Source: Nonomuraea rhodomycinica
GTDB lineage: Bacteria > Actinomycetota > Actinomycetes > Streptosporangiales > Streptosporangiaceae
Length of the DNA stretch: 64,000 nt
NCBI RefSeq assembly: GCF_013363995.1
Contig: NZ_JABWGO010000008.1
Location: 1 to 64,000, forward strand
Direction: 5' to 3'
Positions 57,997 through 64,000 of the stretch are shown piece after piece. Both the position numbers and the translations under genes were made by a program. The notes below the pieces were generated by a model. That model was not told where the DNA came from. It did not search any database and was given only the letters and a program-made list of their open reading frames with translations. How positions within the stretch are numbered: the stretch's first letter is position 1; every line of letters starts with the position of its first letter.

Positions 57997-58143
57997 ATGA
58001 CATCCGGAGCCCTGGCGAGCTTCGCCGCGCTGTTCCACCGCCACGGTGCGTCGATGCACGGCTACGCCGAGCGGCGGCTGCCGCGCCCGCTCGGCGTCCG
58101 TCTGGACACCGGGGTCACCGATCGGCCCGGGGTGAAACTCTGA
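57997..58143 (+). pseudogene. Short ORF resembling the first helix region of an ECF sigma factor
   Basis: The 48-residue frame includes FAALFHRHGASMHGYAERRL, close to the start of region 2 in ECF sigma factors, then runs out without further region 2 or region 4. GGAAGA lies 7 nt before the ATG. It is best read as a truncated remnant, or by chance similarity. The 234 bp before it (57763-57996) hold no convincing gene. It ends in CTGA, where the next frame begins. Confidence 0.35.
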
Positions 58144-58598
58144 TCGGCGGGCGCCGGCGCGGGTGGGCACTGGCCGCGGCGTCGCTGCTGCTCGCGCTCC
58201 CCTCGGCCGCCAACTTGATCGGCGGGTTCACCTCGATCTGGACGCCGGGGCTCCCGTTGCCGCTGCTCGACCTGCTGGCACGGGCGGGGCTGCTCGACAT
58301 GTGGCTCATCGCGGATCTCCTCGCCGCCTCGGGCATGCTGGGGGCGGCCGGGGTGGCGGCGCAAGCCGGCCGGGAGCGGATCGCCGGCGTGGCGATACTC
58401 GCCGCGGTCTCGGCGATCAGCCTCACCGTCGCCGTGACCGGAGGCGGCTGGCTCCCCGCGGGCTACGGCATGGCCTACGCCGCGGCACTGATGGTGCTGC
58501 GAACCCTCTGGAGCGGATCTCGATGCGCTCCAGCACGGCGCGAGACCGCGGGCCGTCTCCGGCTTGGCCGGGAGCGAGGACGAGATCACCGGCTCTAG
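58140..58598 (+). CDS. Small membrane protein, start codon uncertain
   Basis: The frame encodes about 152 residues with four hydrophobic segments (GWALAAASLLLALPSAANLI; LLARAGLLDMWLIADLLAAS; IAGVAILAAVSAISLTVAV; GMAYAAALMVLRTLW) and a basic C-terminal tail. A conventional start appears only at TTG 58215, in the middle of the first hydrophobic segment. CTG 58140, overlapping the previous stop and 8 nt after GGGGTGA, would give a complete first helix. The family is not recognised. It converges on and overlaps the marR gene by 4 bp. Confidence 0.55.
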   Translation: MIGGRRRGWALAAASLLLALPSAANLIGGFTSIWTPGLPLPLLDLLARAGLLDMWLIADLLAASGMLGAAGVAAQAGRERIAGVAILAAVSAISLTVAVTGGGWLPAGYGMAYAAALMVLRTLWSGSRCAPARRETAGRLRLGRERGRDHRL

Positions 58599-59008
58599 CC
58601 GTCGGAGGCCAGGCGGTCGAGGGCGGCGCGGAGCAGGCGCCGCTCGTCCTCCGGCAGCGGCTCCAGGAACGCGCGCTCGGCCTCCTCGACCGCCGCCGCG
58701 CCGCGCGTGAGCACGTCGCGGCCGTGCGCGGTGAGCTCCACCGCGTTCTTGCGCCGGTCGTCGGGGTGGGGGCGGCGCGCCACGAGCCCCTTGCCCTCCA
58801 GCGCGTCGAGCATGGCGACCATCGTGGTGCGGTCGATGCGCAGCTCCTGGGCGGCCTGCTGCTGCGACACCGGCGAGCGGGCGTCGAGCACGGTGAGCAC
58901 GGCCAGCTCGCGGCCGTCGATGCCCAGCGGCTCCAGCGCCGGCCCGGTGAGCCGGGTCAGGCGGAGCTGCGCGTGCTTGAACAGGTAACCCAGGCGGCGT
59001 CTCGACAC
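58595..59008 (-). CDS. MarR-family regulator
   Basis: The protein has 137 residues. The winged helix reads SPVSQQQAAQELRIDRTTMV, then LDALEGKGLVARRPHPDDRR, with terminal dimerisation helices. It is divergent from the LLM oxidoreductase gene with 46 bp between starts; a TCAGT-CTT-ACTGA repeat in the gap is the likely operator. GTG start at 59008. Confidence 0.88.
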   Translation of the reverse strand: MSRRRLGYLFKHAQLRLTRLTGPALEPLGIDGRELAVLTVLDARSPVSQQQAAQELRIDRTTMVAMLDALEGKGLVARRPHPDDRRKNAVELTAHGRDVLTRGAAAVEEAERAFLEPLPEDERRLLRAALDRLASDG

Positions 59009-59034
59009 AGGGAGATTCTCGCACTACGGTAATC

Positions 59035-59056
59035 ATCAGTCTTACTGACGATCAGT
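59035..59056. promoter_or_regulatory. Candidate MarR operator between marR and the LLM gene
   Basis: TCAGT (59036-59040) and ACTGA (59044-59048) form an inverted repeat with a 3-bp gap; ATCAGT recurs at 59051-59056 at the start of the LLM gene. Confidence 0.5.
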
Positions 59057-59936
59057 GGAGCTGACATTGCTGAGTTTCGGCATCAAGACCGTTCCCGTCG
59101 GCGTCACGTACACCGACCTGCTGCGGGTCTGGCAGGAGGCGGACGAGCTGCCCGCCATCGAGCACGCGTGGCTGTGGGACCACCTCCTGCCGCTGTTCGG
59201 GCCGGTGGACACGCCCATCCACGAGGGCTGGACCATGCTGGCGGCCCTCGCGGCCCGCACGGAGCGCCTCTCCTTCGGCCATCTCGTGACCGGCAACCTC
59301 ACCCGGGCGCCCGCCCTGCTCGCCAAGATGGCGGCCACCGTGGACGCCGTCGCGCCCGGCCGGCTCGTCCTCGGGCTCGGCGTGGGCGGCACCCGTCAGC
59401 CGGGCGACACCCTCGTGCCGCGGGAGTACGGCGCGTACGGGCTGCACATCGCCTCCCCCGGCGAGGGCGTGGCCCGGCTCGCGGAGTCCTGCCAGATCAT
59501 CAGGCGCATGTGGACCGAGGACCGCTTCGACTTCGAGGGCCGCCACTACCGGCTGCGCGACGTGGTCTGCGAGCCCAAGCCGGCCCGCCGGCCGCCGCTG
59601 CTCGTCGGCGGCTGGGGCGACCGGACGCTGGGCGTCGTGGCCGAGCACGCCGACATCTGGAACGTGCCCGGCCCGCCGCACAACTCCCTGGAGTTCGTGG
59701 CGGAGCGCAACCGGGCGCTCGACGAGCGGTGCGCGGCCATCGGACGCGACCCGGCGTCACTGATCCGCTCCACGCAGGTCACCGTCTCGTACGAGGACCC
59801 GGGGGCGACCCGCGCCGTGGTCAAGGAGCTGGCGGGGATCGGGCTGACCCACATCGTGCTCAACCTGCGCCCGCCGTTCCCCGCAGGAGTGGCCCGGTGG
59901 GCGGCGGACGAGATCATCACCCCTTCGTCGGGGTGA
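59055..59936 (+). CDS. LLM-class (luciferase-like) flavin/F420-dependent oxidoreductase
   Basis: The protein has 293 residues with the luciferase-like TIM barrel: WLWDHLLPLFG near the start, GHLVTGNLTRAPALLAKMAA, GRLVLGLGVGG and RPPLLVGGWGDRTLGVVAEH. F420 as cofactor is the norm for these actinobacterial members; the substrate is unknown. GTG start at 59055. Regulated by the divergent MarR in all likelihood. Its 3' end overlaps the convergent AlkZ-like gene by 20 bp. Confidence 0.85.
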   Translation: MELTLLSFGIKTVPVGVTYTDLLRVWQEADELPAIEHAWLWDHLLPLFGPVDTPIHEGWTMLAALAARTERLSFGHLVTGNLTRAPALLAKMAATVDAVAPGRLVLGLGVGGTRQPGDTLVPREYGAYGLHIASPGEGVARLAESCQIIRRMWTEDRFDFEGRHYRLRDVVCEPKPARRPPLLVGGWGDRTLGVVAEHADIWNVPGPPHNSLEFVAERNRALDERCAAIGRDPASLIRSTQVTVSYEDPGATRAVVKELAGIGLTHIVLNLRPPFPAGVARWAADEIITPSSG

Positions 59937-60933
59937 GGAAGCGGCGGACGTCGGCCACCTCCTCCGCGAGCGCCTCCGCCGGCAGCGGGCCGAAGGGCTT
60001 CACGGTCGCCTCCGCGCCCCTGCGCTCCCAGACGCCCGCCGCCACGCCGCCGGCCAGCACCACGGGGCGCAGGATGCCTCCTCCGGGGAACACCTGCCTG
60101 GCGTGGGCGGCGGGCACGACGGGGTCGCGGCTCTTCCAGCCGAGCAGGAACTCGTCGAACGCGGGGACGAGCCGTACCGGGACGTCCTCCGCGGGGAGCG
60201 GGTCCGGCGTGCCGGTGCCGAGGCCGGTGTCGGGGTTGGGGCCGGGGCTCGGGCTGGGGCCGGGGCCGCTCAGGCGCCAGGCCGTGCGCGCCTCGCCGAG
60301 GGAGAGCCCGGACCAGGCGGCCAGGTCTTCCGGCTCGGACGGCCGGTGGGCCCGGCGGTAGCGGCGGGCCAGCTCGGCCAGCGCCCGCTCCCGGTCGGGC
60401 TCCGGCGTGATCGGGGCACCGAGCCAGTCGGCGGCGTGGACGTACGTGGGCTTGCCGCCCCGGGGCGGCGCGAGCACCGCCAGCCCGTGGAAGGCGGCCA
60501 GCGCGACCAGGTGCACGACGCCCTGCCCGCGCGCCCTGCCCGCCAGCCGCTCCTCCAGTTCGGCCTTGGTCAGCGGCCCCTGACCGGACAGGGCGCCCTC
60601 GATCAGGGGCAGCAGGTCGTCGCCGGAGACGCCCTCCTGGGCCAGTCGGCGCAGGGTGGCGGCGTCGCGCCGGGTGACAGCGTGCAGCCACGGCAGGTCG
60701 TCGGCGTGGACGAAGTGCAGGGTGCCGCGCGGGCCCCAGACGCGGACGATCTCGCGGTCGCGCCACGCCGACTCGACGTCCGCGAGCAGCAGCGACGGCG
60801 ACCGGGCGCGGAAGGCCAGACAGGCGGAGGGGACGTCCTGGGCCTGCACGGCGAGCAGGCGCCGCACGACCTCGCCCGCGCCCAGGCCCGGCGGCCGGTG
60901 CAGCAGCTGCGCCTCGACACTCCGCACGCCCAC
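59917..60933 (-). CDS. Winged-helix DNA-binding protein, AlkZ-like (HTH_42 family)
   Basis: The protein has 338 residues. It belongs to the HTH_42/DUF1006 family, whose AlkZ members are DNA glycosylases that unhook alkylated or crosslinked bases. The catalytic QxQ motif is present near the N-terminus (LLAVQAQDVPSA), followed by RGTLHFVHADDLPWL. The C-terminal part (PAFDEFLLGWKSRDPVVP) matches the family. A Pro/Gly/Ser linker (about residues 225-250) is longer than usual. It may be a self-resistance or repair glycosylase. Start GTG 60933. Confidence 0.82.
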   Translation of the reverse strand: MGVRSVEAQLLHRPPGLGAGEVVRRLLAVQAQDVPSACLAFRARSPSLLLADVESAWRDREIVRVWGPRGTLHFVHADDLPWLHAVTRRDAATLRRLAQEGVSGDDLLPLIEGALSGQGPLTKAELEERLAGRARGQGVVHLVALAAFHGLAVLAPPRGGKPTYVHAADWLGAPITPEPDRERALAELARRYRRAHRPSEPEDLAAWSGLSLGEARTAWRLSGPGPSPSPGPNPDTGLGTGTPDPLPAEDVPVRLVPAFDEFLLGWKSRDPVVPAAHARQVFPGGGILRPVVLAGGVAAGVWERRGAEATVKPFGPLPAEALAEEVADVRRFLTPTKG

Positions 60934-61051
60934 CCGCCCCTTCGCCGACCTGTACCGGTGCGCCTGGATTCTGCCGCATCGCCCACCCGGAGCCGAACCG
61001 GAGCGGGAAGGCCGCGTCCCGCCGCGGTCCGAGATTGTCGGCCGGAAGCCT

Positions 61052-61057
61052 TACCTT
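61052..61057 (+). promoter_or_regulatory. -10 box TACCTT before the 3' operon
   Basis: TACCTT lies 7 nt before GTG 61065, with no ribosome site between; a leaderless start is likely. Confidence 0.45.
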
Positions 61058-61064
61058 AGAGCGC

Positions 61065-62264
61065 GTGCCCGATCAGCCCCTGACCCTCGACGCCGCGCTC
61101 TCCGACGAGGCGGTCCTGTCGACCTACCGCCGCATGTTCGCGGCCCTGGCCCGTGACAGCGGGGCCGTGGTGGACGACCCTGCCCTGGTCGACATCGCCG
61201 AGACCCTGTTCGCCGCGTTCGCGGAGGCGGGCGAGGAGTGGCTGACGCACGAGCAGATGCGCTTCGCCTGCCGGGCCTACCCGGGTGACCAGTTCGACAA
61301 CCGGCTGCGGGTGCTCAAGGGGCTCGGGGCCATCCGCGAGGTGTTCCCCAAGCCCAACCAGCTCCGCTACCGCGCGTCGTTCACCAGCGTCGTGGGGCTG
61401 ATGTTCATCCGGCGGATGATGGACGACGGCGGCCAGTCCGAGATGCACCGGCTGCTCGCCCTCGAGGACCTCAACGTCGCCGACCCGCGCACCACCATGG
61501 ACGAGGCCCGGCAGAGCGCCGCCAACCTCGCCCGCGCGTTCCGGCTGTGGGCGCTGGAGCTGATCACGCTCACCACCGGCACGATCGAGGAGCTGCGCGA
61601 GCAGGCGCCCAAGCTGTGGGGCACCGAGGAGATCGCCCGGCGCGCCCAGAGCCTGCACGGCACCATCCTGACCCGCTGGCCCGAGCTCGACCGGGTCTGC
61701 ACCGACCTGCGGGCCGCCATCTACGCCTACAGCGACGCCTCCCGGCGCGCGGCCGGCCGCCTGGCCGACTCGGCGGGCACCACCCGCAACCTCACGCTGC
61801 TGCCGACCGAGACGTGGCGCACGTTCACGCAGACCGCCTCCAAGGAGCGGCTGGCGGCGGTGCTCGACGGGTTCGTGTTCGACGCGCCGGCGCCGTGGCA
61901 CGACCCGGCGGCGATCGCGCGGGCGGTCGACGAGGCGCCCCGCCCGGCGCCCGCGCAGCCCACTCCCCCGCGCTCGGCCCTGCCCGACCCGGGCCCACAG
62001 GCCTCGCTCGACTCCTCGCCCGGCGCCGTCGTGGAGCGCCTGACGGGGGTCGCGGAGTCGCTGCTCGGGGCCTCGTCGCGGGTGGCGCTGGCCGACGTGC
62101 TCGGCGACGACTGGCCCTCCGCCCGGCGGCTGCTCGCCGACCTGACCACGATCGACCTGCGGCCGGAGCTGCCGTACCGGCTGACCTGGTCCGACGACCT
62201 CAGCATCGACCCGGACCGGGAACCGGCCTGGCTGTCCCACGGGCACCTGGAGCGCACCTCATGA
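61065..62264 (+). CDS. Hypothetical protein with winged-helix-like N-terminus, first gene of an unknown operon
   Basis: The protein has 399 residues and no family I can name. Residues ~55-105 (EEWLTHEQMRFACRAYPGDQ; NRLRVLKGLGAIREV; NQLRYRAS) have the helix-helix-wing pattern of a winged-helix domain. Residues ~120-270 are strongly helical (LARAFRLWALELITLTTGTI; LDRVCTDLRAAIYAYSD). A Pro-rich linker (about 300-325) and a final ~75-residue domain (VVERLTGVAESLLG; LPYRLTWSDDLSIDP) follow. The order winged helix, helical middle, small C-terminal domain recalls kleisin subunits of MukBEF/Mks-type condensins, but this is an inference from layout. The stop overlaps the next start (ATGA). Confidence 0.75.
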   Translation: MPDQPLTLDAALSDEAVLSTYRRMFAALARDSGAVVDDPALVDIAETLFAAFAEAGEEWLTHEQMRFACRAYPGDQFDNRLRVLKGLGAIREVFPKPNQLRYRASFTSVVGLMFIRRMMDDGGQSEMHRLLALEDLNVADPRTTMDEARQSAANLARAFRLWALELITLTTGTIEELREQAPKLWGTEEIARRAQSLHGTILTRWPELDRVCTDLRAAIYAYSDASRRAAGRLADSAGTTRNLTLLPTETWRTFTQTASKERLAAVLDGFVFDAPAPWHDPAAIARAVDEAPRPAPAQPTPPRSALPDPGPQASLDSSPGAVVERLTGVAESLLGASSRVALADVLGDDWPSARRLLADLTTIDLRPELPYRLTWSDDLSIDPDREPAWLSHGHLERTS

Positions 62265-62461
62265 TCCGCACCCGTTCCTGTCCGACGCCGCTCGCTCGCG
62301 TCGGCGTCGGCGTCGGCGTCGGCGTTCGCGCTCGTGTTCATGCTCGCGTTGGCGTTGGCGTTGGCGTTGGCGGCGGCGTTCGTGTTCGTGTTCGCGTTCA
62401 TGGGGACGCGACGCGTCTTCCTCGCGCGGGCGTGTCGAGCCTTCCCGGAGGGGAGTCATGA
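62261..62461 (+). CDS. 66-codon Val-Gly repeat ORF chained between two genes
   Basis: The ATG overlaps the upstream stop (ATGA at 62261) and the TGA overlaps the next start (ATGA at 62458). The product is mostly VG dipeptides with RV/HV variants, encoded by a GTCGGC/GTTGGC/GTGTTC hexanucleotide microsatellite (about 62302-62400). It has no fold or family. Either it is a translated spacer that hands ribosomes on to the next gene, or a decayed gene overrun by the repeat. Confidence 0.4.
   Translation: MIRTRSCPTPLARVGVGVGVGVRARVHARVGVGVGVGGGVRVRVRVHGDATRLPRAGVSSLPGGES
62302..62400. repeat. Hexanucleotide microsatellite between two operon genes
   Basis: Runs of GTCGGC (4 copies), GTTGGC (4 copies) and GTGTTC/GTTCGC variants fill nearly 100 bp. 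The frame stays open on the plus strand, coding for Val-Gly and Val-Arg. Confidence 0.9.
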
Positions 62462-64000
62462 CGAGGGCCTCGAAGCGCGCGCCCGCGGACGGCGCCACCG
62501 CCCACGTGCTGGCCCGCGCCGGTGGTCCGCTGGCGCTGGGCGCGGGGGCGGCGGCCCCGCCGGGCATGCTCCGGCTCACCCGGCCCGACTCCACCGGCCA
62601 GGCGCTCCCGGTGTGGCCCGACGGCGTCACCCCGGCGCTGCTGGAGGAGCACCAGGTGGCCCCGGTGCCGGTGGAGCGCTCCGGTGAGACGCGCCGTGTC
62701 CTGGCCGCGTGTCTCAAGTGCTGCTGGACCGACCACTCCATCGACCCGTGGCCGGGAGAGCCCGCGCCGGTGGAGCTGGTGCTGGCCACGTACCGGGCCC
62801 TGATCGGCCGCACGGACGACCTCATGCGCAACTGGGCGATCGGGGCGCTGCGCCGCCTGCACGACTCGGCCTGGGTCGTCATGGCCGACGGGCTGGTGAC
62901 CCTCGGGCCGAGGTGCGCGCTGTGGCCCGTGTCGTCGCTGGCGCAGCTCAAGGAGCTCGTACGCCGGATCCCGGAGCCGGAGCGTCAGGAACTGAGGGTG
63001 GTGGCGGACTCCGACATCGTCGCGGCGGCCCGCGCGGCGACGGCCGCCGGAGCGGACCAGGGCGCGTCCGAGGCGGACGGGAATGCCGCCGGGCCGGAAA
63101 CCGGCGAGGGCGAGAGCCGCTCGGCCGCCGCCGAACGGGCCGAGGCGGACGCGGATGCCGCCGGGCCCGAAACCCGCGAGGATGAGAGCCGGTCGGCCGC
63201 CACCGAACGGGCCGAGGCTCCGGCGGCCGGGTCCCGTCCCGAAGGAGCGGCGGCGGAGACCGCCCTCGGCGGCGAGCCGCGGCCGTCCCAGGCCGAGGCG
63301 GCGGGGTCCCGGGCCGCCGGGGCCGGGGCGGGTGCCTTGCCGGCTCTCGGTGGGCGGGCCGAGGCCGGGGTGCCCGACTTCGACGATCTCCTCGACGGCT
63401 ACGACGAGAGGCGGCGGGCCGAGCTGGTCGCCGCGTACATGGTGGTGGAGTACGCCGCCGAGCCCGTCCAGGAGGCGCGCTTCGCCGCGCTGCGCGACCC
63501 GGCGCTGCGGCACACGCTCGGCGAGATGCTCGCCCGGCGCGGTCGCACGCTGATCCAGCACCGCGAACGCTGGATCTCCGGATACTCCGACGAGACCGCC
63601 GCCCGGGCGCTCCGGCAACTCCGCGAGACTGCCGGCACGGGTCTTGCGGGCGGGGCGGGCATCGCCGGTGAGGCTGGCGGCGCTCTCGACCGGGCCGGCG
63701 AGGCGGAGAGGCCCGGCGCTCTTGACCCGTCCCGTGAGGCGGAGAGGCCCGGCACTCACGGCCCGTCCGGCGAGGCAGCGGGGCCCGGCACTCACGGCCC
63801 GTCCGGCGAGGCAGCGGGGCCCGGCACTCACGGCCCGTCCCGCGAGGCAGCGGGGCCCGGCACTCTCGACCCGTCCCGCGAGGCAGAGGGTTCCGGCCTT
63901 CTCGGCCGGTCCGGCGGGGCCGGTGACGCGACCCGGCCCGGGCCGAAGGGCACCGGCACAGGCGCACGGGCCCACGCCGCGGGCACCACGGCCCCCGAGG
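62458..64000 (+). CDS. Hypothetical repeat-rich protein, second main gene of the unknown operon (3' partial)
   Basis: The frame is open from ATG 62458 to the right edge (514 codons and still running). GGAGGGG lies 6-12 nt upstream. Residues ~45-180 look folded and winged-helix-like (LLEEHQVAPVPVERSGETRR; LATYRALIGRTDDLMRNWAI; GALRRLHDSAWVVMADGLVT), with a CCW and other cysteines. Two 24-residue repeats (63070-63213) and an Ala/Gly/Glu linker follow. A second folded helical block (residues ~305-390) contains FDDLLDGYDERRRAELVAAY and LARRGRTLIQHRERWIS. Six 12-residue repeats come last. It has no recognisable catalytic motif. A MukE-like double winged-helix role would suit the upstream gene but is speculative. 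Confidence 0.75.
   Translation, partial: MTRASKRAPADGATAHVLARAGGPLALGAGAAAPPGMLRLTRPDSTGQALPVWPDGVTPALLEEHQVAPVPVERSGETRRVLAACLKCCWTDHSIDPWPGEPAPVELVLATYRALIGRTDDLMRNWAIGALRRLHDSAWVVMADGLVTLGPRCALWPVSSLAQLKELVRRIPEPERQELRVVADSDIVAAARAATAAGADQGASEADGNAAGPETGEGESRSAAAERAEADADAAGPETREDESRSAATERAEAPAAGSRPEGAAAETALGGEPRPSQAEAAGSRAAGAGAGALPALGGRAEAGVPDFDDLLDGYDERRRAELVAAYMVVEYAAEPVQEARFAALRDPALRHTLGEMLARRGRTLIQHRERWISGYSDETAARALRQLRETAGTGLAGGAGIAGEAGGALDRAGEAERPGALDPSREAERPGTHGPSGEAAGPGTHGPSGEAAGPGTHGPSREAAGPGTLDPSREAEGSGLLGRSGGAGDATRPGPKGTGTGARAHAAGTTAPE
63070..63213 (+). repeat. Two 72-bp tandem units in the partial 3' gene
   Basis: Units at 63070-63141 and 63142-63213 encode 24 residues each (EADxxAAGPETxE, then ESRSAAxERA) and differ at a handful of positions. 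Confidence 0.85.
63697..63912 (+). repeat. 36-bp tandem repeat (6 units) in the partial 3' gene
   Basis: Twelve-codon units of the form xEAxxPGTxxPS start at 63697, 63733, 63769, 63805, 63841 and 63877. The third and fourth are identical in protein, so the array expanded recently. Confidence 0.9.

Noticed and set aside
59917..59936. 20-bp overlap of convergent gene ends as a sign of a frameshift
   Set aside because: Both C-termini fit their families in length, so this is simply an overlapping convergent pair.
1..64000. tRNA, rRNA, riboswitch or integrase/transposase genes
   Set aside because: None was recognisable on either strand by eye, although short RNAs could be missed without a covariance search.

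Overview
The window is about 73% GC with strongly GC-biased third codon positions. Its gene repertoire is that of a filamentous actinomycete: SapA-like spore protein domain, XRE/DUF5753 regulator, LAL-type LuxR regulator, F420-type luciferase-like oxidoreductase, and a GH48/GH6 cellulase pair under CebR-type operators. Streptosporangiales (for example Nonomuraea or relatives) is the most likely home, but this is judged from gene content only. No tRNA, rRNA, CRISPR array, transposase or integrase was seen, so this looks like chromosomal core/accessory DNA and not a mobile island.

Layout. (1) 3-1292: the end of an unusual GNAT-like/SapA-like fusion, closed by a strong terminator. (2) 1439-8357: a TetR regulator followed by a tightly overlapped acyl-CoA carboxylase beta/alpha, enoyl-CoA hydratase and AtuA-family gene, an atu-like (acyclic terpene or methyl-branched acyl-CoA) module. 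(3) 8467-14233: an oxidoreductase and a run of regulators (MmyB-like XRE, GNAT, a small protein/XRE-DUF5753/small protein triad, MerR, TetR). (4) 14250-19633, minus strand: a two-component system, a GtrA-fused GT2 polyprenyl-phosphate glycosyltransferase and a GT39 membrane glycosyltransferase. (5) 19708-27447: a phytoene-desaturase-like FAD enzyme, pseudouridine catabolism (PsuG/PsuK), an 828-residue repeat protein and a squalene-cyclase-like toroid. (6) 27538-31756: a LAL regulator, a GNAT and a DUF402 protein. (7) 31783-38102: a complete liu-type leucine/isovalerate cluster (acyl-CoA dehydrogenase, HMG-CoA lyase, methylcrotonyl-CoA carboxylase alpha and beta) with a divergent TetR. (8) 38149-41278: a PadR/ABC exporter operon with an excellent operator and a heptad-repeat coiled-coil protein. 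(9) 41334-53990: a secreted Ig-like protein, a fused 2-oxoacid dehydrogenase E1, then a polysaccharide regulon: CebR-like LacI, a Ser/Thr kinase, a broken beta-mannanase, GH48 and GH6. (10) 54165-60933: ECF sigma factor with partner, CorA, an M50-like protease, a MarR/LLM pair and an AlkZ-like protein. (11) 61065-64000: an unfinished, translationally chained operon of unknown winged-helix-like proteins that leaves the window.

How it fits together. The atu-like and liu-like modules are the two carboxylase stages that acyclic terpene degradation requires in Pseudomonas, so the window may encode a split pathway. The CebR-type box TGGGAGCGCTCCCA lies at the lacI gene and at both cellulase promoters, which makes a local cellulose regulon. 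A second palindrome pair lies between the two cellulases.

Two trends run across the window. Many genes carry in-frame minisatellites (30, 45, 42, 39, 21, 36 and 72 bp units) that encode disordered inserts. At least nine genes have a TANNNT box 6-8 nt before the start codon and no Shine-Dalgarno sequence, so they are probably leaderless. The best candidates for something undescribed are the 3' operon (61065 onward) and the GxFP-repeat protein (23869-26355).
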